Assembly (NCBI GenBank): GCA_015698045.1
Contig: BLAL01000193.1
Coordinates: forward strand, 711,001 to 775,000
Direction: 5' to 3'
Source of the DNA: Rhizophagus clarus
Lineage: Eukaryota > Glomeromycota > Glomeromycetes > Glomerales > Glomeraceae
Length of the DNA: 64,000 nt
Part shown: positions 11,474-22,870 of the stretch, piece after piece
Layout of the letters: the number at the start of each line of letters is the position of its first letter
Position numbering within the stretch: position 1 is the first letter of the stretch
The notes under the pieces: generated by a model
What the model was told of the DNA's origin: nothing
The model's input: the letters and a program-made list of their open reading frames with translations, nothing else
The model's database searches: none
Program-made: the position numbers and the translations under genes

Positions 11474-11985
11474 TTTTTCCTTACTATTCATTTTCCTACA
11501 GATTACCCATCTAACTACCAAAGGATCCTTTTATTTGTAGTATTTCGTATATTTAATACATTCTTATTCATATTTATGTAATATAATTAAAATTTACAAC
11601 AAGAGTCTACCATCCGCATATCAACAGTAATGGAAGTGTACGATATTCTAACGGATCAATGGTCACCATGTCTTACCATTAAAAAGGTCATCTATCATAA
11701 AGATTGTTATAACCTCTTTTATATATATATATAAAACTTTCATCAACTTTATTATTATTCAAGTACTCTTGTCAATTTGTCCGTTGTTAGATGATCCAAA
11801 TCGAGGTATAAATTTTATTATCCAAATTCACCTCTACTCATTATTATTTATAATTTAGATATTTCACTTGTATCTGAAATTGCTCATGTATACAAGAGTA
11901 CAAGACCAATCGTATTCGTTATAAAGCTACTTGCAGAGAATGGACTCGTAAATATACTAGTAAGTATACCTAACTAGTAACTTTA
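11474..11985 (+). pseudogene. Ubiquitin-conjugating enzyme E2 pseudogene (UBC4/5 class), catalytic Cys deleted
   Basis: Four exon-like blocks follow the UBC4/5 order. 11474-11512 encodes SFFLTIHFPTDYPS. About 11591-11690 encodes FTTRVYHPHINSNGSV and then, in another frame, DILTDQWSPCLTIKKV. 11757-11800 encodes LLSICPLLDDPNR. From 11863 comes DISLVSEIAHVYKSTRP, and after a frame change YKATCREWTRKYT to the end. In the family the active-site Cys lies in NGSICLDIL. Here GGAAGTGTA runs straight into C-GATATT, a deletion of about 5 nt that removes the Cys and shifts the frame. A second shift lies near 11920. No N-terminal exon was found. Non-functional relic, identity confident. Confidence 0.85.
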
Positions 11986-11989
11986 TATT

Positions 11990-12468
11990 TTTATTATAAA
12001 TAATATGTATGTTTTAACTATTAAATTCCTTGTTACCAACATAGTGTAATAATCTGAATTAGATTAGGTCTCATAATATTCGTTAAGTAAATTTTGTCCT
12101 TTTACAATTTTCAATGGAAGGAAAGGGTCTCGTTCAAATCAAAGTTGACCATCGTAAATTATCATTGTATGCACTGAAAAAAAATTGATATTATCTTGTA
12201 ACAACAATTCCTATAAAAAAACTGGGTACTTTTTTACAAGGTTTTTATATGTTTTTTTTTCCTTATAAAAAATGTATTATAATGGTCCATTGAAAAGATA
12301 CGGGAAAATGCACAATTCTGTATCACTAAAAACACAGAATTTACATGATTTGGCCATGATTTGTTCACAGAATTTACAAGATTTGATCATTGAATTTACG
12401 TGAAATTTACAAGGTTTTGTAATTAATTCGGCTGAAATTATAAATAGTACGGGTCAAATTTATAATTT
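11990..12468. other. AT-rich spacer, nothing supported
   Basis: Contains scattered repeats of the phrase AGAATTTACA(A/T)GATTTG around 12340-12420. No coding pattern, tRNA or clear inverted repeat was found. Confidence 0.5.
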
Positions 12469-12519
12469 AATTTCGGTTGATAATATAATTATCTTTTTAT
12501 ATATTATTAACAAATTTAG
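12469..12519 (+). repeat. 51-bp direct repeat A, left copy
   Basis: AATTTCGGTTGATAATATAA..TTAACAAATTTA directly abuts the outer element's left terminus. A near-identical copy in the same orientation lies at 35864-35914, 23 bp beyond the outer element's right terminus. The simplest reading is that the outer element inserted between two tandem copies. Confidence 0.75.
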
Positions 12520-12541
12520 CCGTTTTCGAATTAGTGTGATC
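12519..12541 (+). repeat. Left 23-bp terminal inverted repeat of outer element
   Basis: Begins GCCGTTTTCGAATTAGTG. All 23 bases match the reverse complement of 35818-35840. Confidence 0.85.
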
Positions 12542-12730
12542 AAGTGATTTATCGATCAATTAAAATTATCTAACTGAAAACACTGAAAACACTGAAAACA
12601 CTCGAAAACAACTAAAAAACAATTTTTTTTTAGTAATCATGTGTTCTGCAGTGTCACTTTTTTCTAATTTAGTGCTTAAATAAAATATCACGAAAAAAAA
12701 GCTGAATTTTTCGCGTCTAAAGCTATTCAA

Positions 12731-13533
12731 ATGGCAGAAGTTACAGAAGTTAATTGTAAGTACCTCTTAGGTACATGTTATTCATGCCAAAAATGTTTAT
12801 ATTGTTTTGAATTTCCACAACAAAATCCATGTAAATGTAATAAAAATAAGCAACCAACAAGAACTAAATATCCAAAACATGGGCAACAAATTTATCAGCG
12901 TTCTTTTACTCCAGACTTATCATTTCCAACAGCAAATAAATATCTATTTGATGCTAATATCAAGTTTGTCTATAATAGTAACTTTGAAAAGCCATTTTCT
13001 TATACCTTTTGTAGCACTTGTAATAGTCAAATCCAGCGATATAGAAGTGCTGATAAAAAAGCACAACAAATTCAAAAAAAAGAAAATGATGATAATATAA
13101 TTGCTTTAGATGGTTCATCAAATGAAAAAGAAGTTATTAATGTTAATGAAAAGAAAGAAGATCCATCAAATGAAAGAGAGGTTGATTATGTTAATAAAGA
13201 AGATCAAATATTCTCTTTGGTGAGTAGTGACTATTCTGAAGAGGAAAATGGTGATTATGATGTAGAGGAAGAAGAAGATAGTGATCTTGAAGAAATAAAA
13301 GTGCAGATTATTGTTAAAAGTAAAAATATAAAAGATCCTACGGCAAAAACTTTGAGTATTGAACCTGTCAATTATAATAAGTTTATAGAGAAAATAAATT
13401 TGGTTGTTCAAAAGACTTTGAGGAAAAAAGTCATGTCAAAGGATTATATGATCTCATATAAAGCAGTAAATGTGCGCGGACCATCAAATGAACTTGAAGA
13501 TGAATTGGATTTTCAAGAATTTATTAGTGAGTA
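12731..13533 (+). pseudogene. 5' part of SAM-domain gene, cut by a transposon
   Basis: The first ATG opens 267 codons with no intron. Residues 9-36 are Cys-rich (CKYLLGTCYSCQKC, CKC), a possible zinc-binding module. Around residues 97-103 is CSTCNSQ. Residues 125-195 are Glu/Asp/Asn-rich and acidic, and residues 195-267 form a folded-looking segment ending RGPSNELEDELDFQEFISE. The next codon, TAT, is split by the DD81E element at TA 13532-13533. The present frame runs on into the TIR and LINE tail to a chimeric stop at 13765. The natural continuation is YKRVILAGKKMS.. at 33448, and the joined protein would be about 521 residues. Confidence 0.8.
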
Positions 13534-13562
13534 TGGTCCGGTGCAAAAAGATTTGCACCTCA
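13534..13562 (+). repeat. Left 29-bp TIR with an internal hairpin
   Basis: Within the TIR, GGTGCAAA-AAGA-TTTGCACC is itself a perfect 8-bp-stem hairpin, so each terminus can fold alone. The partner TIR is at 33419-33447. Confidence 0.9.
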
Positions 13563-13614
13563 AACAAATTGCAAATAAAAATAATTTTAATATGCGAAAA
13601 AATTTTTTTTTTAT

Positions 13615-13630
13615 CGAAATAATATCAGTA
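13615..13630 (+). repeat. 16-bp target site duplication of the minus-strand LINE (left copy)
   Basis: CGAAATAATATCAGTA here equals 22564-22579 on the other side of the LINE. It is directly followed by TTTTTTATTTTATTTTA, the complement of an (AAAAT)n 3' tail. Confidence 0.92.
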
Positions 13631-13869
13631 TTTTTTATTTTATTTTATTTTTACTGGAGGATCACCTCGTACATGTGGAGACGTAAGAACTTGTCAAAAC
13701 AAGCTATAACGCCAGATTACATGAATACAACTAAATATAGAAACTATATCTATGTCGGGATCTGATTTAGTTGTTATCAATATAAAAGAGATAACCTAAA
13801 TCACAGGTATAAAAGGAACTACCTAAAAAAAACCCCAAAAAGAAAAAAAAAGTAAAAAAAGGTGATGCA

Positions 13870-16800
13870 TTAATTGTAAAAATAAAATTTAAACCCGGAT
13901 AAAGAACCAAAAAAACTATGACTATAAAAATATTTATAATAAGGAAAAAGAGAAAAATCTATATTGAAAATATCGCTACGAGCGCAGTGCCACTGCCATG
14001 AACCCGAGTGCAAAAAGTTACAACTGGTATATCTGATAAAGGCATCTTGGTTGAATCTGGCTAAAGGATTAAAGTTTTCAATTTCATTGAAAGGATCAAA
14101 GGATGAAAGTTGTGAGCTCATGTGAGTTCAACGCGAAGAACTGGCAAGGTTAGGAACGTCGTAAGAGTTGCGGTTAAGAGGAAAAGCCACACCATGAGGG
14201 CGCTTATGAGTAAGAGCTGAACGTTTTTTCTTGGATGAACGAAAAGTTGAACGGTAAGATTTCTTGTCTTTTTTATTAATATTGAGGACGGATTTTTCAA
14301 AGTCATGAAGATTGCGTGCGTGAGTATTCCAAATGTCATCATGGATGTCTTGCTGTATAGCCGAGAAGAGATCAAGCATAATTTTGTTTCTAATGTGAGT
14401 GTGTCTTGGAATGATTTGTGAAATCAAAGTTGTTAAAGGCTTGGGAAAAAAATTGTGTATGAGTAATCTATGAACGTCTGTAATAAAGGTAGCGGGAGTA
14501 CTCTCCGGCGGAGGAAAAAAATTATGTGAAGTAATATGATGAATAAAGTTGTTATCAATCAAAGCGTCGCTGGGAAGAGAGTTTAATGCGTCGATTAAAG
14601 TAGTATAATGTTTTTGAAGTATGTGAAAAAGAGCGTTCACTGAGTGTACGCATTGTCCAATGTGATCGTTGGAGTCTGGTTCTTGGCCACAAGTAGGGCA
14701 TAATAAAGTTAGCTTCGGATACAAAGCTGGATAAAATAATTGTCGTTTGTCAAGGGTGGGCAATTGGAAGGTAGCAGATTTAACTTTATATGCTTGGATA
14801 GCCGCGAGTTTACGGCAAGTTGGAGAATCCAGAGGGTTATGTTTGATCCATTTAGATGTAAGATCCCAGTCAATTAAATTGGCGGTAATGCTGTTGGTGA
14901 TGGGAGCGTAAGCAGAGCTATTCATGAGTCTAGTAAATTCAGCAGCTGCTGTAGGTGTGTTGCAAAATTTTCTCACATTGGAGACAATGGGAGCCATTCC
15001 ATTCCAAACAATTGTTGCTAGTTGAGTAGAAAGAAAACGGGGGTTAATTAAAATGGGATCATTTCCCAAAGTGCCAGCTTTAGCTAAATTATCAGCTATG
15101 TCATTCTCAACGACGCCATCATGAGCTTCACCTTCACGAAGGTAACTAAAAGATGTTTTTGGAAAACGAGTTCTCTGATAGTGTACCATAAGTCGTAGTT
15201 GTTAATTTTTAGCTGCTGCCTGATGGAGAGCGTACGATGTTCATTGATAAAATTATAAAAAGTGGTAATGCAGTTCTGAGAGTCAGTGTTTATTACGCAC
15301 GAACTATACGAAGGGATACTGAGCAAGACCATCAGGATAGAAAATATTTCTGCTCGAGTTGAGGAAGGCGAAAAACAAGAGCATCCTTGAAATTGTAGTC
15401 TAGGTGTATTAGGCGCCACTTGTATCCAACCAAAACCGTATCGACATTCAGGAGTGCCTATGTGGCTTAATGAGCCATCCGTGAAAAAATTAAAAGATCG
15501 GTAAGAATCAAAAGTAATTAAACTATTTTTAAATTGATCAATATAAAAAGGTGAAATTAATAAACATTTAGAAATAAAAGAAAAATCAAATTGAAATGAA
15601 GAAGAAGAAGAAAAAGAAGTTGAAGTGTCACTGAAAGATATAGTTGTATTGGTATTATTATTACGTAAAGTGGGAGCGGACGAAAAGATATTTAAATAAT
15701 CATTGTATGAGGTAAGGCGAATTAAGTGTAAGGGTTTATTTAATAATAACGCAGATTTGGGTAAATGTCTAGCATCAAAATTTTTAATCCAATTGTTATT
15801 ATAAGGGGTAGCTTTAATAATATTGCACGAAGAGGTTTTAATGCTTCCTAAGCAAGTGTATTTGTAACCTAGCCTATAATTAGGTTCTCTTATATGACAT
15901 CCCAGGCACGGGTAAATAGCATGGTGACTGCTGTTAGGTGTACGAGAAGCATTGGAAATATGTGGAGTGTTTAATTGTGTTGGAATATAATGTTGATAGA
16001 AAGTGATCGATGTGTCGTAGGTATTATCCTGTTCGATGGTTTTTCCCTAAGACCAGATCGGCGTTCGCCTTTGTACAGTTGTTGTTCCAAAAAGCGATAA
16101 ATTGCGATCTAGGATGATATACATTATTGTCACGTGATGACTGAGAGACTTTAGGTCGAATTACGTTATAATTGTGAACGATAATGTCTTGTAGAGGGGT
16201 TACAAGCCTTCGATGATGACTGAGCGTGTAATTATCTTCTATGTGCGAAAACCATTTAGGTTTAGGGCCTTTATAGTTATTTTTGTTGACAATTTTCACT
16301 TCGTCCCATGTCAAGAGGTGGTAGCCTGATAGAGAAACCAATTGATCCATGTATAGGATACGTTTTTTACTCATGGATTTTAAAGCCTTGGCGTCCAGGT
16401 CGCGGATGTATTGTCTGATCGGGTATCTACCTTGCAGGGTGACTAAATCAAAGTTTGGAAGAACATTAATGTTATATGAATTCATTAACCGGATAGCCCT
16501 GGTTAGATAAGTGGGTCGCACTAGTGTGTTGTAATAAGGTATGACGGATAAAGGAAATGATGGTAACCAAAGTTCTTTTAATGTGTACGTAATTTTGTGA
16601 AGAGCTATAGGTGATAAAATTGGTGTATTAAATAAAGCTGTGAGAATACTACTTTGAGATTTAATTTGGTTAGCAAAGAGATCATTGATATAAGGGAATA
16701 AAGAATTGTATATAACATAATTCGGTGTGGAGGTAGAAAGGTTAAATTTGTGTTTGAAAAGTTTTTTTAAAGGAGCCATAATTTCCTAAGTTTTAGAATA

Positions 16801-19800
16801 AGGTAGGATGGTGAATTGCATCTGATATTCAAGACGTGGGAGCAAAACTTTGTTGATGAGATAAGCGACGTGATCGTGCGTAATATCTTTTCGCATGATG
16901 GTGGCTAGCATGGCCCTAACTGTTGCTTTCAATTTTTTTATGACAGGAGCTTGATTGTTGTACCCATTAATCTGTACACCTAATAGTCTTTCGCTTTGGG
17001 TTTTTTTCGTAATAGGTAGAGTAATCGGTTGATCATCAACCACTAATGTGATAGAATTGATTTTTGGAACGTTAGTGATAATTTTATATTTGTCTAAATT
17101 GACTTGGATATCTGCCATCTTATAAAAAGAATTTGCTATATTCAATTTTTTGTTAAGTTGATCCAGGTCGTTTGTTATCCAGGATGTGTCATCAAGGTAA
17201 GCCGTAACCGTGGAATGAAAGTGTTGAGGCGTGTCTGATTCTGGATGGAGCACATGACGGATGCGGTTGAATGAACAGTTGAAATATAAGTCTGATTGTT
17301 GATTTATATAAAGGAAGAGCGGGTTGTAATAAAGGATCCATAACAATGGAGAGATAATTTCCCCTTGATGGATCCCTTGCTTCATTGAAAAAGGTGATGT
17401 TAAGTTGTTGTTTGGTAGGATAACTTGATTGGTACAGTTTATGAACAAGTCGCATAGGATAGATGTGATGCGGTGTGGCAATTTGATTGAGAGAAGTGCT
17501 AAGCGCAATAGGCTGATATTCATATGATCGTAAGCTTTACTCAAATCCTGCAAAGCTAGCCAAAAAGGGACGTTGAGTTTGTTAGCAATTTCTATGCTAT
17601 GTTGGATTTCTAATAGTGGTTCAAGGCACGATTGACCTAAAATGCCTGCTCGGTTGTTGTATGTAGTGACGTTTGGGTTGTTAGCTAAGATATAATTAAG
17701 GCGCTTAGATAAGATGGAAACATAAAGCTTTCTAGGTGTTTCCAGTAAAGTGATGGGCCTCGTGTTGTTTAGTTGACTATTCCAATCCTGTGGCTTCGGT
17801 ATTGGGAAGATGTAAGCGAGTTTCCAAGCTGAAGGGATACAATTGTTGTTGAAGCAATAGTTGTATATGTGTAAAAGATAAGAGTGACCCAGTTGACTTA
17901 AGTGTTTGATATCCTCGTAAGTAATTTTGGAAGGGCCAGGTGCCTTATATTTAGCCGCATCGTGGATTACTAATTTCAAGTCGTCCATCGACAATGGTTG
18001 TAAGAGAGGGTGCCATATTGAGTCATTAATGTCATGCCGAGGCAAGTAAACATCATTCCATAGTGATGGTAAGTCATCAGGCGAGGTGTAATGGTTACGA
18101 TGTGAAGGGCTAGCGTATGATTGGAAATGGTGACGAGTTAGCGATTCAATTTTGTCAGGATCAGTGGTGAAGGTGGGTTTGTTGTTTTCGTCTATGTATT
18201 GTAGTTTGGAAAGCGTAATTTTCCTGGATTGTCGGTTTAGTATAGAATACAGCATTTTAGATTGATTTTCAGTTAGGTTGTTGTTACGAGCTTTTACAAA
18301 ATATTCAATATTTTTCTTAGTAATGTCATTTTTGATCGTGTTGTAATTGAAACGTAATGTTTGAAGTAATTGTTTAAGAAAAGATTTAGTAGCATCAAAG
18401 TTTTTTGAGGTAATGTGTTTGGGTATGATAAAGGAGGAGATAAATGGAATATTATGAAGTGATTTTTTAATGTTTAATAGAAATCTGTAGTATGGTATCC
18501 AGTTGGATTCCCAATATGTGTTCCAATGAGGAGTTTTGATGTCGACCACTTTTTGATACGGTTGTTGAGCAAAAGTGTTGACGGTTGATTTATCACGGAG
18601 GATATTACAAACATGTAGGATTCTTTTCACATTGAATGTTTGTAAGAGTCTTTGTAATTTGAATACTTTGTTATGGGCTTGGCGCTGCGCTGTATGGATT
18701 TTGAGGAGAATTCTTTTTTGGCAAGCAAGATTTTAGGTCATTGATAGTATCGACGAAGTCAGACCATGCCCGGTCGAGGTCTTCTTGTGAATTCAAGATA
18801 GGTAACGGTATATCAAAAGCGATGTTGCTGTTCTGTTCGTATTCTTTCCACGTATTGGTATTAATGTTTCGATAATTGATTCTATCTGGAGAGGGCGTAT
18901 CATCTAATTTGTTATATATTAGTTTGATAGGTTTTGTAGTAAAAAAGAATTTGTTAAGTAGACAGCCTACTAATTTGTGATCAGTATAAAAAAATTGATG
19001 TTCGTTAATAGTATGTGTAAAAGCGTGGTAAGTATGCGGTAATAGATTGGAAGAAGTAAATATGTAGTCAATACGATTGACTATATGTGTTATGGGAGGT
19101 GAAATATTAAAGTGTTTGATGACGTCTTTGAATTGAAATTGCTTTAATAAAGGGATAATGTTATCTATAGGATTTGAACTACTTTGACTCTTTTTGTTTG
19201 ATGTAGTATTAAAATCTCCTAATATGAGATAGTGATCTTGAGGATTATTTTTTGGTATAATTTTATTTATGTAGTTGAAGCATGCTTGTTTTATGGAAGC
19301 ATACTTTGGATCCGATGACGCTGGAAGATATAGACCCAGGATGTGAAAAAAAACATGCTGTTTGAAGCCAAATTTGAGGTGTAGTATTCTCCCTTGTGTT
19401 CTAGTGTTTGATATTAGATGTTGATAGAAGAAGGAGTCCATTATAGCTGTGACACCTGAACCTTTATAATCTCCAAAACAATCATGAACTATGTATAAAT
19501 AGTCGTGTGGTATTGTCGGGTGAGGTATTTTTACAGTTTTGTCGTGTAATTGATTTTCAAATAAGCCCGTTTTGGTAAGTATAAGGATATTATAGTTGTA
19601 GTATATGTAGTATTCTATAATCAAGTCAAGTTTATTGTTGAAACCTGCGTGAATATTAATGGTGCCTATTTTTATATAATCATTAAATGTCTCATCTTGT
19701 GAGTCGTTGATAGCGTCTAGCGTAATAAGATCATCTGCGTTGTTAATGGGACGTGGAGATTGAACGTTAAGGTATTGTGCGGGTGTGATAATACGATTTT

Positions 19801-20100
19801 TGATATGAGAAGAAGATTTATTTTTGTAAAAATTTTTTATTTTGTTTTTTAGGGTGTTTGATATTTGTGCGGTGGTATGGTTATGTGTAGAGAAATGATC
19901 TATGTTATGTGTAGGTGTGTTATTTAATGGCGTATTGTGAGGGTTGTTGTTATGATGGTTATGGTGCTTTTTAGAAAATATTTTTGATTTTTTGTTTTTT
20001 ATTATTTTTTTTGTGGATTTTTTAGTTTTAGTTTTGATTGTGACATATGGATTTGTTGTTGACGAAAATGTTGAAGGATTTTTCGAGGTTTCTTCGTGAT
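13870..20100 (-). pseudogene. LINE ORF2 remnant: endonuclease, reverse transcriptase, RNase H
   Basis: The N-terminal EEP-type endonuclease lies at about 18671-19750 (IGTINIHAGFNNKLDL, LILGDFN, YTDHKLVG). A frame change near 18640 precedes the reverse transcriptase at 16786-18630 (PGPSKITYEDI, LQDLSKAYDHMN, MKQGIHQGEIISPLLW, AYLDDTSW). An in-frame TAG at 16786-16788 interrupts the same frame, which continues to 16024. RNase H follows at about 15500-14990 (FFTDGSL, STRAEIFSI, NTDSQN), with a frame change before its last Asp motif (HDGVVENDIADNLAKA) at about 15100. The conserved tail includes FLHSGSW near 14020. The catalytic Asp pair YLDD is kept, but the protein cannot be made in one piece. 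Confidence 0.85.
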
Positions 20101-20132
20101 CCGCTTGAATAACTTACGCGGAAAAGTGGGTT

Positions 20133-22358
20133 TCAGTATTGGGAGGGATTCAGCACCCTGCTGTTGCCTCCAATATAGTTGGTGAAGCGTGAAAGTAGCC
20201 CTGCGTCATTTGTTGGATTTTCCATTTGTTCGAAATTGTAAGTATCATTTTCGTTGGTTTGATTGTAGTATTCAGCGTCATTTTCTCTTTCCAGTCTTCC
20301 TAGTTCAGAGTGACCTTGTATAGAGTTAATATCCTCCATTGGGTATTGGATGGGACCAGATGATGTATCCTGACCGTTGTATGTCAGTAATGATACAACC
20401 TGAATTGTACGTTGACGTTCTGTGGGAATGTTATCAACAGGTGTTCTATTGGTTGGGATTGCTTGCAGATTATTATTGGTATTCGTTACGTTGGTGTAAT
20501 TTTCTTTATTGATACGTGAAGGTAAGATATTTTGATTTAAGGAGATTTCATCTAGTTTTTGAATCATGATGTCTGACTTGGCATTAATGTGAGTTAATTG
20601 CTCTTTCATGTGTAGGAGTTCTTTAGTATTTGTTGTGATGCTTTCTTTAACCATCGTGAGTTCTTTTTTAAGAATTGCATTTTCTTCAGCCACTGTTTTG
20701 AGCTGTAGTTTTAATGCGTTTAATTCTTGTTCTAAACGATTAATTTTTGTTGTATTGTCTGGTAGGTTCTGGGCGTGCGTAGTGGGAGGTAACTTGTATG
20801 TTGGTTGTTGTTGTCGGTATTGATATTTGTTTTGATCCATACGGATAATACGTTCCCCATTTTGTGTGGCGATAATGGATTTGTATTGGTTGTAAATTTG
20901 TTGGTTGATGGTTGGTTTTTTATTTTGATTTCTGTCAATGATTGATGCTTTAGGGCGTTGATTAGGATCTTGTTTATTGGTACAGTTTGTATATTCATGA
21001 GTAGGGTCACCACAGATGGTGCAAGAAAGGCGTATATTTTGTGGGAAAACGTAAATGATTGTGTTAAAGCATTTAATGCGAAAAATTTGATCTTTGTAGT
21101 CTTTTTCTTTGACGTAAATATAAGCTGCTTTTTGTAATTGTTTGTTATTTGTGGAAGCGAAAGAGCATGTTTGAGCATTGATACGCGTGAGTATAGGGTG
21201 TAGATCTCCCAGTTGTGCGTTCATTGGCAAACCGGTGATTTTGTAGCCAAATTTGGTTCTTTTGTCATGTTCTGGATGAGTGTGGTCGGCCGGTAAGATA
21301 CGACAGACCCAGTTTTCAATTTTAAGGCTATAAATTTCGTTAGTGAAGAAATTTTTAACTGGTCTTTCTTCTTTGAAAACGACGTGTAATTGTTTGTACA
21401 TGGGTTGTTGAGGTTTAAAATTTCGTTGATTAGGTCCTCGTTGTTGATTGTTATTGCGTTTTTGTCTGATAATCTCCTTGTATGAATGGATTTTACCATA
21501 TTGATTTTGTACGATGTCGACGAATACTTCTGTAGGATATGAGGTTGGTATGTCGACGAATCTAATACTGCGGTTGAATATTTTGCTTAATTCTTGTTGG
21601 ATGATATTACAAGTATTTTCTTCATTGAAGTCGTGGAATGTGACTTTTAGCGAACCAATGTTAGTGCCATCTAATGCACTCTTATCTACGTCACTTGTAA
21701 AAGTTAGAACAATTATGGAAATTTTGCATATAGTATCTATGGAACATCCTTTAAAGGTGTCTTTGTTGGCGAAATGAGCACGCACTTTGTTGAGAACCTC
21801 GTGTGGGTTGTCGTTGTTAGGAAAATGATTGAGAGGACAAAAAAGTTTGAAAGTTTGTTCCCCCTTAAAGTTGGATAAATCAAGTTGTTCGTGCATAAGC
21901 GTATCTTGATTGGTGTTTGTTATTTTGTTTTTTCCTTTATTGGGTAGATCGAATTTTGTATTAGCCCCTGATTGATTTTCTTGAGGCGCAGTAACGAGAG
22001 GGTTCTCGTTGTTCTTGGGTGCGTGGAGTGATTCACTCAAAGAAATTGCGACTGGCATTTTTGGTGTAGACATTTCAGTTGTATGTCTTTGGTTTTCTGG
22101 AGGACTACTTTTTTCGGTCATAACTATATCATTATTGCTTTCTTCGACTGTTCTAACTCTTTTGTTCGAATTTTTGGGTCTATTAGAGTCGTTAATTGGT
22201 GTTGTTGAAGAGGAAACTGAGACGTTATCTTTGGGTGGGTCAATAGTAACTTTAGTTACGTTGTTGACATCTATAATCATTTCTTGATTATTGTTGTTGA
22301 TATACGACGAGTTTCTTTTTGTGGTTCTGTTAGAACTTCTAGTAGAACGAGTAGACAT
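20133..22358 (-). CDS. LINE ORF1 protein (741 residues), CCHC zinc knuckle and coiled coil
   Basis: Intact frame starting at the first ATG, about 205 bp from the element's 5' end. Residues 1-150 are Ser/Thr/Asn-rich and basic. The middle region (about 170-400) resembles the matching region of the plus-strand LINE. A CCHC zinc knuckle, CTICGDPTHEYTNC, fits C-x2-C-x4-H-x4-C. The segment from about residue 540 (LEQELNALKLQLKTVAEE) is a predicted coiled coil for oligomerisation. LINE ORF1 proteins bind element RNA in the ribonucleoprotein, and that role is inferred from family. It is the only unbroken ORF of this copy. Confidence 0.88.
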   Translation of the reverse strand: MSTRSTRSSNRTTKRNSSYINNNNQEMIIDVNNVTKVTIDPPKDNVSVSSSTTPINDSNRPKNSNKRVRTVEESNNDIVMTEKSSPPENQRHTTEMSTPKMPVAISLSESLHAPKNNENPLVTAPQENQSGANTKFDLPNKGKNKITNTNQDTLMHEQLDLSNFKGEQTFKLFCPLNHFPNNDNPHEVLNKVRAHFANKDTFKGCSIDTICKISIIVLTFTSDVDKSALDGTNIGSLKVTFHDFNEENTCNIIQQELSKIFNRSIRFVDIPTSYPTEVFVDIVQNQYGKIHSYKEIIRQKRNNNQQRGPNQRNFKPQQPMYKQLHVVFKEERPVKNFFTNEIYSLKIENWVCRILPADHTHPEHDKRTKFGYKITGLPMNAQLGDLHPILTRINAQTCSFASTNNKQLQKAAYIYVKEKDYKDQIFRIKCFNTIIYVFPQNIRLSCTICGDPTHEYTNCTNKQDPNQRPKASIIDRNQNKKPTINQQIYNQYKSIIATQNGERIIRMDQNKYQYRQQQPTYKLPPTTHAQNLPDNTTKINRLEQELNALKLQLKTVAEENAILKKELTMVKESITTNTKELLHMKEQLTHINAKSDIMIQKLDEISLNQNILPSRINKENYTNVTNTNNNLQAIPTNRTPVDNIPTERQRTIQVVSLLTYNGQDTSSGPIQYPMEDINSIQGHSELGRLERENDAEYYNQTNENDTYNFEQMENPTNDAGLLSRFTNYIGGNSRVLNPSQY

Positions 22359-22563
22359 AATGAATTTTAATATGAAAAAAGAAAATAAAATTTGTTTTAA
22401 AGTGTTTGCAGGTTGTTGTATATATATTTCTAATGTAATTTCGATCGTACGATTCGAAAATGTAAAGAAAAATAGTTGTTTGCTTGTAAAATAAAAGGTT
22501 TTCTATTGACTATTCTTCTCTGGATTTTTTGGCCTTGTGATCGACGTCGAAAAGTTCGTTTTC

Positions 22564-22579
22564 CGAAATAATATCAGTA
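22564..22579 (+). repeat. 16-bp target site duplication of the minus-strand LINE (right copy)
   Basis: CGAAATAATATCAGTA, identical to 13615-13630. It is followed by the DD81E element's own 3' flank. Confidence 0.92.
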
Positions 22580-22611
22580 CATATTGGGAAAGATATGATA
22601 TAAAAATTACG

Positions 22612-22675
22612 CTAAATCACGTGATCCTCATCGGAATCACTATTATCATTAAATTCATCATCAATTAATTGTGCG
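22612..22675 (-). pseudogene. Detached C-terminus of the DD81E transposase
   Basis: On the minus strand, after the duplicated LINE target ATTAATTGTGCG, this reads in the transposase frame: LIDDEFNDNSDSDEDHVI then TAG (22612-22614). It is the original end of the gene whose main part lies at 31491-32854. The acidic D/S/E tail continues the acidic run FESDEDAQ on the other side, supporting the join. Confidence 0.92.
22664..22675 (+). repeat. Target site duplication of the plus-strand LINE (left copy)
   Basis: ATTAATTGTGCG equals 31491-31502. The match extends to 13 bp with one more A, which is ambiguous with the A-rich tail. Confidence 0.92.
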
Positions 22676-22870
22676 GGACCCGGGGATAAACTTTTTCTTG
22701 ACGATCCTAAGACCAAAATTCACTAAAGAAAAGAAAGTGCCTAAACACATATTTCTCGTTAAATAAACCACTTTTTTTATTACATTTTTGGATTCCAGAG
22801 ATCAAGTTACATATAAAAAACCAATAGTTTCTTAAACAACATAAAATAAATTTTTTTTCTTTCCAACAAC

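Larger units (their letters stand above)
13631..22563 (-). mobile_element. Full-length non-LTR retrotransposon (LINE), minus strand, decayed ORF2
   Basis: 8.9 kb between 16-bp duplications. In its own direction it has a ~205-bp 5' UTR, ORF1 (22358 to 20133), ORF2 with endonuclease, reverse transcriptase and RNase H, a short 3' UTR and an AAAAT-repeat tail. It inserted into the 3' flank of the DD81E transposase, about 30 bp beyond its stop codon. ORF1 is intact but ORF2 is broken several times. It is homologous to the plus-strand LINE at 22676-31490, with clear divergence, so the two are not the same recent burst. Confidence 0.9.

Noticed and set aside
13534..13765. C-terminal membrane-like segment of the SAM-gene frame
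   Set aside because: This stretch is the DD81E TIR and LINE tail read through by chance. The true continuation is at 33448.
20608..22494. Open frames antisense to LINE ORF1
   Set aside because: Shadows of the real minus-strand ORF1, with no independent features.
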